A DNA stretch of 64,000 nt. It comes from Artemia franciscana. Taxonomy: Eukaryota; Arthropoda; Branchiopoda; Anostraca; Artemiidae. The position numbers and the translations under genes are program-made. A model generated the notes under the pieces. The model was not told the DNA's origin. It did not search any database and saw only the letters and a program-made list of their open reading frames with translations. Location of the stretch: positions 496,001 to 560,000 of the forward strand of contig NW_027062695.1 of NCBI RefSeq assembly GCF_032884065.1, written 5' to 3'. Below, one piece after another: positions 56,633 to 64,000 of this stretch. Position 1 is the stretch's first letter; each line of letters opens with the position of its first letter.

Positions 56633-58264
56633 AGATTTAGCTCTGTCAATCTGCCGAATTAAATTTTTGAATTCGATGTACACCGATCTTTCATTAAGAA
56701 TACGTCCATCATTGATCGAAAATCTTTGGGAAAAGGACAGTCTTTTAAAAAAAGAAAAAAAAAATACAATTTTTAAGTGACTCAAAGTTTGAGAGTTCCC
56801 TCCCCCCAAAAAGGAATAAAATCCCTCTAAAAAAAACAAAACTAAAAAAAAAGACAGAGGGCTGTCCCATGAATTAAAGATATTTCCAATTACATATTTG
56901 AAACCAAGCCACGAGAAATGCTGAATACAAGTCAAACATCCCTCACAACATACATTTTTAACCCAGGTAAGAATCACCAAGTTATCTCCAGGTAATCAAG
57001 AAGAATCTTACAAATTGCAATTTCTAGCTGAATAATTTGGTTTCATTTTTAGAGACTGTTCAGAGTATGCAGTCGTATCACTTAGTCTTTGAGCCAACGG
57101 TTCTGGAACAGTTTTTGCCCCTAACTTCGCTGACCTTTCCTACCTTCTATGAAATCAAAATGTAGGCTGTCCAAGGCCGTATCCGTAAAATTGTTATGTC
57201 CAATTCGTAAAACGCTCTTGTGTGTATCTATAAATACTATGAACACAGTGATTTTTTGTGTGTAGTTTTGCTGAAAAAATTTGGCGTTGCCGTGGACCCA
57301 AAGTTTGTTTGTAATGTACCAACTTCAACTAAAGCTCTGTTTTAAGGCCACACCAAATTTAGCACTGAGTTGGACCTAGGTTGTGCAGATAATCGTTATA
57401 AATGCCCCTGTCCGGGTTTTTCAGATCCCGTGTTCAAGCATGCTATTCCTGCGCGTTCCAATTTAAAGAATTCATGTCCCATACGTTTGGAGACCGTTGA
57501 TGAAAATGCTTTATATTTTCGCTGGGCTGAATACGGAGAACTTGAATTTTTTTTTTGCCAAATCCACTTAATTCACGCATCAAACCCAATCTCTGAAGAC
57601 AGGACTTAACATCTAATATGACCATGTTAAAACCCTTACCAAAAATTTGGTGAAATACTTATCAGAATTAGTAAATTTATTAAATTGATATTTTACTATT
57701 CAAATTAGGTACTTATATATTATCCCAACCCACTCAAGAATTTCGATATGAGAAAAACCGGTTTGTCTATCTGCAGTAGGTTATAATATTAGCTTAGTCT
57801 CATTGAAAAAAAAAACTACGATGTAGGTATATTTTTATTGAATATTCGATATATAGAGGGGATTAGGTTAGCTTTGGTATTTAACATAATGCCTTCTAGG
57901 TGGCCTGCTTTCCATAATTCTCTGTTGTAGTTTATATACTTATGTTTCTAAAATATTACATTTTCACCGTATTTTGGTATACTTCGTTATGATAACCTAA
58001 CTTCATTTCTTGGATGGGGTCGGGATAATACGTAATTATCTTAAAAATTCAGTAAAATTTGATAAAGCTGAAAATTAACAATTAACTATTTTGTAAATTT
58101 AATAAAAGCAGTAAAATCTATACAATTTACTGTAAACTATTTTGTAAATAGCAAAAATTTTAAGTTAAAATTGGTTAAATCACAAAACTGTAGTACTTTT
58201 GCAAAACTATTAACAAATCTGCTTATTTTTCCAAAAACACAAAAAGGTATTAAATACACTACAT
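56633..58264. other. no supported gene (kinesin intron 3)
   Basis: Short ORFs (the longest 79 codons at 57370) show no domain. The sequence is AT-rich from 57610 on. Confidence 0.45.
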
Positions 58265-58585
58265 TTATCCCACTTGTTCTACCTGTTGTTAAAGTATATT
58301 GACTGAACGCCTCACAAAAATGAGGTTTTTCCTTCAATTATTTAGTGCATAATATTTCCTAAAAGGTCCATCCTTGGTCACTTTTTTTTTTTTTTATAGA
58401 AAGGTTACAAAACTTTACTTTGTTTTGTTTTATTTTGTCTTTATTTTGTTTTGATAATTCGAACAGCTGACAATCCCACTTGTTCTACCTGTTGTTAAAA
58501 AATATTGACTGAACGCCTCACAAAAATGAGGTTTTTCCTTCAATTATTTAGTACATAATATTTCCTAAAAGGTCCATCCCTGGTC

Positions 58586-58625
<40 letters not shown>

Positions 58626-58660
58626 TATAGAAAGGTTACAAAACTTTACGAAGGTTAAAA
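58265..58660. repeat. ~150-bp direct duplication with poly-T runs
   Basis: The blocks at 58270-58425 and 58473-58650 are nearly identical (CCCACTTGTTCTACCTGTTG, CTGAACGCCTCACAAAAATG, ATTTCCTAAAAGGTCCATCC, GAAAGGTTACAAAACTTTAC). They differ chiefly in the T-run, about 15 in the first and about 36 in the second. Confidence 0.88.
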
Positions 58661-59260
58661 TCTCTTCTCTAGTCTGTAATTATTCTGTTCGTTAATTAAT
58701 ATGTAACAGCCATGACTGCTATGATAGAATGCTTCTAGAAAGCCCGTGGTTAACCTCTTAAGATTTTTCTATGTAAATAAGAAAACTTATGGATTGGACT
58801 CCAGCCATCTATCCAAACACTTTCGTTGTTTCTATTAACAAATATTCAGTAACATTCATATATTTTGAGTAATTGAGAAGACAAATTGATATTCTCTACT
58901 TCGAATTTTTTTCAGACTTTAGGTGAAAGTAGTTGATTTACTCTTGGTTCTGCAAGTTGCTAAACAGAATTTACTACAAGCTAAGGATTAATTCCCCCAA
59001 AATTGCAAGGATGACTTGTTATTAACTAGTCTTCATACGATGTTTCATATGTCAGTCAAACTAAACCTGACCCAAAATGTGAGCTTATTAAGCACAATCT
59101 TTTGCGTAAATACGTCATAATTGAGTGTAATGTCATATTTAATGTCTTCATAATTATGATGCGATATCATTATAATTGAATGTAATAATATTAATAAGGG
59201 TTGTTACCTTATGTTTTAATTCGATTAAAAGACAACTAGAAAAGAGCAGATGGTGAACCC
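58661..59260. other. no supported gene (kinesin intron 3)
   Basis: AT-rich sequence; nothing recognised. Confidence 0.45.
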
Positions 59261-60250
59261 TCGTAACTATTTCTGATCGAAGAAGGTGCCCGCCAAGGCT
59301 ACCTCCCTTCGCCAGCTTTTTCAATTCTATTATCGACTGGATTCTGAAAGCTCTCGATAAGTATCAGGATGTCGCAGTAAGCCTTTTTTCTCAGTCACAG
59401 ACCTAGATTATGCTGACGATGTTAAGATTACACTGTTGCTGAGGCACAGTCAATGCTCAATGACGTCTCCTAGAGGGCTCTATCAATCTGCCTCCATATC
59501 ACCCTTGAGGAAACCAAGACTATACGTACCGGCTTGGACCAAACATGGATCACCTCGAATGGAACCCAAATCGAGGAACGTCTAGCAGTTGAAATAGTTC
59601 GGATCTCTAATGACCCCAACTGGAGAATCCGCTGACGATATCCGAAGCAGCATCTCATCCGCATGGAGTTTCTTTCTCCAGATGCGTAAATCGCTGCGGA
59701 AGCAGAGTGAGATATCACTGCGGAGAAAACTTCGGGTTTATGATGCCATGATCTTTTCCATCCTCCTCTATGAATGTTAAACTTTGTCGTTAAAAGCACC
59801 AGTGGACCTGAACCTGAAAACGTCTAATCACAATTGCCTCTGCTACATATTAGGACTCTGCTTATCAGAACGAATCTCAAACGAAGAAATTAAGAGAAGG
59901 TGTAGTAATCGCCCAATTGTTTCTGAGGTGGTTAAATAAAGAAGGCTGAGATGTTTCGGCCCACACAATGCGTAGACCAGACAACAATGTAAGCAAGAGT
60001 TGCCTCAAATGCCTACCGCTTTCGTTTTGGAAGAAGAGAGTAGGAGGACAGAATAAAACCTACTTGCCACTGTCAAAGCCGACCGGTAGCTACTTGGTAG
60101 CTTCCGCAAGTACGGCAGACGCAGGGACCGTCACTGGCTTAGTATCGTGGAGTCGGCCGCTACTGATCGAGATGTGGGAAGGAAACTTGTCTTCGTCTGC
60201 CGGATGTCACGATGAGCCTCGATTTGGCTTGAACGTGCTTCAATTAAAGT
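59261..60250 (+). pseudogene. RTE-type LINE reverse transcriptase fragment
   Basis: The + strand reads EGARQGYLPSPAFFN (the G-V-R-Q-G block) and IIDWILKALDKYQDV. After a shift come TDLDYADDVKI (the ADD active site), ALSICLHITLEETKTI, and further on a thumb-region stretch with CLCYILGLCLSERISNEEIK. Several stops and frameshifts lie between pieces. It appears to be a different RTE lineage from the 31-35 kb copies and could be the same lineage as the endonuclease fragment at 24 kb. No endonuclease is attached. Confidence 0.68.
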
Positions 60251-60454
60251 AACTAGTTGTGCAACTAAGAAAGACCTGCCTTTCTCTCCTACTGAATCAA
60301 CAACCATTTCCAGCTTTTAGTGCGATATTATTTCAATGCTGAATTGAATAAAAAGTAGAAAGGTGTTCTACTTTAGTGTTATTAGTGCCAATCGCCTTAT
60401 TCATGCTATCGCACTACAATGAAGAATCCTTGTTACACTTATTCGTGAATTTAG
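60251..60454. other. no supported gene
   Basis: Nothing recognised. Confidence 0.4.
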
Positions 60455-60773
60455 AGCCGTCCTGGCCGAGTGGATTGGTGCGCTGAATTCAGGATCCTTT
60501 CTCTGAGAGGGCGCCGGTTCGAATCCCAGTGTACCCAATTGTTTAGTTTGGGATGGGGGTCAGTGTCGTGACTCTGTAAGCTTAGCCAGAGCCGACCCAG
60601 CTCTTAATGGGTACCTGGAGAAATCTGGGGAAGGTAAACAGGAAGAGTGTGCGGAAGCACAGGATGGTTGGCCCCCAACCCCCCATTGCACTTCCTGGCT
60701 GAAAGGCCAAGAAACGGAGATCAGCACCGCCGGTAGGGACTGTAAAGTCTAACGCCGTGTCCTCCTTTTTTTA
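60455..60773 (+). mobile_element. tRNA-Leu-derived SINE
   Basis: The head (60455-60538) has a Leu-type A box CTGGCCGAGTGG, an anticodon-loop region TTCAGGA consistent with CAG, a long-variable-arm-like stretch and a B box GGTTCGAATCC. The 3' anticodon stem has decayed. An unrelated ~230-bp body follows with GTACCTGGAGAAATCTGGGG and GGGACTGTAAAGTCTAACG, ending in a T-run. The same body occurs inverted at 63816-64000, which shows it is a dispersed family. A/B boxes imply RNA polymerase III transcription for the family. Confidence 0.85.
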
Positions 60774-61423
60774 ATTCATGCATGAAAATGGGGATTGAAA
60801 AAACGCGAAAATCCCCAAAAAAAATTTTCCAGAAATTACGTTATAATCAAGCTATGTATCATCTTATTCACTTTTACCGGTTGTTAACTAGGCTTAACTG
60901 ATTAAGCTCCTGAACATATTGCCAACTATAGGGGAAAGGGAACGAGGTGGTATGTAGCCTGGGCGGCATAATAAGGGTTGTGAATGAACATTGATTAGAT
61001 TTTTTTGCCTGATTATAGCCTATCCGTTAAAAAAAAAAATACATCGTATTCTACATCACAATTCAATATTATATAGGGAAGTGGGGACATTTGTATTACC
61101 ATATGCCAAACTCAGGCACTGCCTTTATTGTTATGTGTTAAATGAAGTAAAAAAAACAACCAAATGCTATTTTGTATTTGGAAACAGGATATTATTTGGT
61201 TGGAAAGTTTTTACCTGGAAATATGCTAATTTTTATTGAAAGGTTTTAAAACATAACTATCGAAGGGGGAATGAAACAATCAGATACACATCTCTCTTCA
61301 GCAAAAGAAGATCGGATCCTCCTTATTAGAAACCATTGATTGAATAGCAATAATTCATTTTCTATCACTTATCCCTAAGTAGCTTCTAATTTCCTTGTTA
61401 AATAGGGATTTTTTTTATTCTAG
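60774..61423. other. no supported gene (end of kinesin intron 3)
   Basis: AT-rich. The final ~20 bases are the pyrimidine tract of the exon 4 acceptor. Confidence 0.45.
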
Positions 61424-61578
61424 GATCTGGGAAGTCCTATACCATGATGGGAAGCCAGGGAAATCCTGGAATTATTCCTCGATTATGTAACGCTCTGTTT
61501 GAAAGGATCTCACTCATCGAAGATCCAAATCTACAGTGCAAAGTGGAGGTTAGCTACATGGAAATATATAATGAAAAG
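61424..61578 (+). CDS. Khc-73: kinesin exon 4 (P-loop to MEIYNEK)
   Basis: The exon follows a TTTTTTTATTCTAG acceptor. It completes the P-loop with SGKSYTMMG (the Lys-Ser bind ATP phosphate and magnesium), then [17 protein letters not shown] and [13 protein letters not shown], which leads to the loop before switch I. The donor GTAATA begins at 61579 on a codon boundary. No later exon is in the window. Confidence 0.92.
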
Positions 61579-61765
61579 GTAATAGAAGCTAAATAATAGT
61601 CCGAGGAGGAGTGAATAAAGTATTTCTAAATTGCTTTTTATACCCAATTTTTTTTGTTAATCCCTACCAGTCTTTCCAGTTGATATTAAGTTGTGGATTC
61701 CGCCCACTTGTGCTTGTGATGGCAATTGAAAAAAAAAATCAATATCTTACCTCATATATAATTTA

Positions 61766-62310
61766 CTATCTGTTGGGGTGGCGCTTCGTGCCACCCCAAG
61801 ACCTTGTTGTTGGGGGCGCTTCGCCAACCCCCAATCCCCCCCTACGCGCGTAAGTCGTTACGCGCCATATTGGTTACGCGCCATTGTAGTTGTGTCCCTG
61901 TGTACCACCTATGAATATAGATAGATTTATATATGTGTTTTGAACTACCCAAAACTTGCGAATATACAACATTCTTGGCTTTCCCATTGTCTGTGCATAT
62001 ACAAAGCCTTATATACTTATAATGACGTCATATGCAAACGCTCTTTATAAAAACAAACAAACATGCATACACACAACTCGTTTTTATATAGATAGATAGA
62101 TAGATAGATACAATACAAATTAACTGCGTAAAACTTGTGAATATACAACATTTTTCGCTGTCCAATGGTCGCTGCATATAAATAGATTGTCAGGTTTACC
62201 GACCCTCGAACATGCAACGTACAATATATATGGGTAACGCCGTATTAAAGAATAAGACAATGGTATGATTGCTGCTGAGTCGTTTCTGTACAGTTTTATC
62301 ATTTTTGATA
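61766..62310 (-). mobile_element. Helitron 3' end with helicase C-terminus
   Basis: The - strand ORF at 62302-62120 contains LYVACSRVGKPDNLFIC and AKNVVYSQVL, the conserved C-terminus of Helitron Rep/helicase proteins. About 330 bases further on, two GC-rich hairpins occur: at about 61810-61832 (GGGGGCGCTTCGCCAACCCCC-like) and at 61775-61797 (GGGGTGGC..GCCACCCC). The last one is followed by AACAGATAG and then T, close to the canonical CTRR-T terminus, with the C changed to A. The rest of the helicase and Rep domain are absent, so this is a 5'-truncated copy in kinesin intron 4. Confidence 0.75.
62086..62110. repeat. GATA microsatellite
   Basis: Five to six GATA units inside the Helitron remnant. 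Confidence 0.85.
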
Positions 62311-63815
62311 ATAATTACGCGAAGAATACTTTTTCTACTTTGATGTAGGTGTAACATGACATTTAGGTTGGAGTAAAACTTAGCCATTTCATATATCAGA
62401 TTGCGTTCTTTCACAACTAAGGAGATGTGCATACTGTCCTGTGGTTGGTTTTCTCAGGCTCTTAAATAGCAGTATTTAGAACGGAAAGCGTATTGGAAGT
62501 CTATCTCAAAACCGTTGACCCTCTATGAACGGTTTAATGTTTAATTAATATCATAAATTTTCTCAGGTCTGACAGAGCAGGAAAGGAGGGAGATCAAAAC
62601 ACGAAAACAAAATCTTTTAAGATTTTTTTTTTTATTCATCCGTGGGAGTGTCTTTCGGACTAACATTAGGGACATTTGCCTATCCTGATGTGCAGAAATG
62701 ATGCACGTAACCTAATATGTTTTAAACTATACATTACCAGATGAAGTAAAAATTTCCATGTACATAATATATGCGTCGGAATATCTCAGAATAAACTCTT
62801 TGACATATACCTGACTATACTGGTCAGAAGAGCTATAACTTTTCCATGTATGACAGCCTACGTTAGAAGACAAAAAAAAAGAAGACACGCAATGGAAATG
62901 CCGGTAAAATCCTGCTCATTATACAAATTATATTCAAAACCAGCTTAGAAATACTGTCAGTATTTATACCTCGTCTTTGAATTGGGGTTTGCCAACCGAA
63001 ATGGGACTATAAATTAAAAACTGGTTGTGACAATCGATTCTACAAGGCTGGTCCCTACAGGTAACACGTTTAGCTAAAAAAACACACACAAGGAATGTGT
63101 TTTGGCCTTGTACAGCTAAGATAATACTAGTGATTACTTAACAAGACTGGCCGATGAACTCTCTTTTCTTTAAGTTTGGATATACAGCTTTAAGGAAGAC
63201 TATTCTACGTTCATAACGAATAATCAGCTGAAAAGGCTATAGACATCTTAGCAAGTACCAAGACGTTGCGTGACGTTTGCATCATTCAGCATTACGATTT
63301 TTATGTTTTCGACATGCATCAATATCTTAAACTTCCTTATCGCGTTTACATAGCACGAAATCATACATTTTGCTGTTATCTACTAAAATTCTTGAAACTA
63401 TATTTCTAAAGTCTTACTCCTAATTATAAAAAAAACTGAAGTTCTTCCTCAAGGACAGGTGCCTTCCAGCTACTAGTGGATGCGTGTTTTTGGGAGTCTA
63501 GAATCTGGAATGTGGTGTATATGTCCAAGACTTTGCCATGGCCTACCCGGGTCCTCAAGTCATACAGGTTAAACAATTTTGTATAGTTCTGGTTTAAATA
63601 GTTGCAACATGCCAACCTTCATGCTCAAAACCCGTTGGAGGGACCAGAGTGCTTTGGAGGGGCGTTCTTCTACTTTGGTTCTCTTATCATGCTGGTTGAA
63701 AGTACTTGAGTAACTTAGGTTAAAACATAGTGTAGCGTACCAATATGTCTATTACGGAGCTGGTGATGAGAGGGTCCAAGAGCCCACTTTATGGCTCCTA
63801 CAACATAAAAAAAAG
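62311..63815. other. no supported gene (kinesin intron 4)
   Basis: Short ORFs only. No exon continuing the kinesin motor (switch I region) could be found here. Confidence 0.5.
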
Positions 63816-64000
63816 GTAAAGGATACGGCATTAGACTTTACAGTCCCTACCGGCGGTGCTGATCTTCGTTTCTTGGCCCTTCAGCCAGGAAGTGCAAAGG
63901 GGGTTGTTGGGGGCCAACCATCCTGTGCTTTCACACATCCTTCCTGTTTACCTTCCCCAGATTTCTCCAGGTACCCATTTAGTGCTGGGTCGACTCTGGC
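63816..64000 (-). mobile_element. second copy of the tRNA-derived SINE, inverted and cut by window end
   Basis: The reverse complement of this stretch matches 60580-60773 (body and T-rich tail) with scattered differences. The tRNA-like head would lie beyond 64000. Confidence 0.88.

Larger units (their letters stand above)
25249..61578 (+). other. Khc-73: kinesin-3 (KIF13/Khc-73-like) gene, 5' part
   Basis: Four coding exons joined by GT-AG introns of about 18.7, 7.0 and 10.2 kb encode one continuous frame of ~153 residues. Junction phases match at every joint: exon 1 leaves one base, exon 2 leaves two, exon 3 leaves one, and exon 4 ends on a codon boundary. The product is the N-terminal half of a kinesin motor domain, a microtubule plus-end-directed ATPase. 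In kinesin-3 of this group the motor is followed by FHA, coiled coil, MAGUK-binding and often CAP-Gly regions, none of which lie in the window. [10 protein letters not shown] plus MEIYNEK favours the KIF13/Khc-73 branch over KIF1/Unc-104. The remaining motor exons (switch I, switch II) must lie beyond 64000. Less than 2 percent of the span is coding. Confidence 0.88.

Noticed and set aside
57370..57609. 79-codon + strand ORF with a Cys-rich start
   Set aside because: It resembles no known family and is not flanked by convincing splice sites, and it is short enough to be chance.
60455..60540. Functional tRNA-Leu gene
   Set aside because: The 3' anticodon stem does not pair, no acceptor stem closes the fold, and the sequence is the head of a repeated SINE.
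62196..62432. Additional Helitron helicase exon upstream of the C-terminus
   Set aside because: No helicase motif could be read in any - strand frame here, so only the C-terminal signature is claimed.

Overview
The window looks like part of a large, AT-rich, repeat-filled arthropod nuclear genome. A crustacean, perhaps a branchiopod, is a guess; no species marker was identified. Evidence for a eukaryote is direct: GT-AG introns with matching phases, several non-LTR retrotransposon lineages, cut-and-paste transposons, a Helitron end, tRNA-derived SINEs and satellite-like arrays. There are no operons, ribosome binding sites or CRISPR arrays.

Host genes. The only host gene identified with confidence is a kinesin-3 motor of the KIF13/Khc-73 group on the + strand. 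Four consecutive coding exons (25249-25297, 43963-44053, 51049-51215, 61424-61578) join in phase and encode the first ~153 residues of the motor domain; the rest lies beyond 64000. Almost everything from 25.3 kb rightwards is therefore intronic. A second candidate host exon lies on the - strand at 3830-4318; its product is not recognised.

Left part (1-25 kb). This holds diverged repeats and, at 5.8-8.9 kb, a decayed Polinton/adintovirus-like cluster on the - strand: integrase with chromodomain, then two virus-type structural genes. Next come hairpin-rich and tandem repeats, a decayed LINE endonuclease (11.6-12.9 kb) and a palindromic MITE (13.9-14.2 kb). A nearly complete RNase H-bearing LINE runs from 15.09 to 21.18 kb with a candidate 11-bp target site duplication. 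It carries a 172-bp insertion of its own ORF1 sequence, flanked by 11-bp direct repeats. An ancient ~110-bp repeat array (21.8-23.6 kb) and an RTE endonuclease fragment (24 kb) follow.

Kinesin intron 1 (25.3-44.0 kb). It contains a long-TIR element, decayed LINE pieces on both strands, tandem duplications including two initiator-tRNA-Met-like sequences, a fold-back element inserted in a LINE, RTE fragments (31-35 kb), a - strand LINE (35.9-38.8 kb), a ~295-bp tandem array (39.4-41.2 kb) and a TIR MITE (42.1 kb).

Introns 2-4 (44.1-64 kb). Intron 2 has a Harbinger-like remnant and a 3.4-kb non-coding element bounded by ~115-bp inverted repeats and filled with internal tandem repeats. Intron 3 has a higher-order tandem repeat (52.9-54.1 kb), a pogo/Tigger element with visible TIRs (54.8-56.6 kb), an RTE RT fragment and a tRNA-Leu-derived SINE. 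Intron 4 has a Helitron 3' end and a second, inverted copy of that SINE running off the window.

No intact new multi-gene system is visible. The observations most worth pursuing are the capsid/integrase cluster, the LINE self-insertion, the 45.8-49.2 kb composite element and the initiator-tRNA-like duplication.
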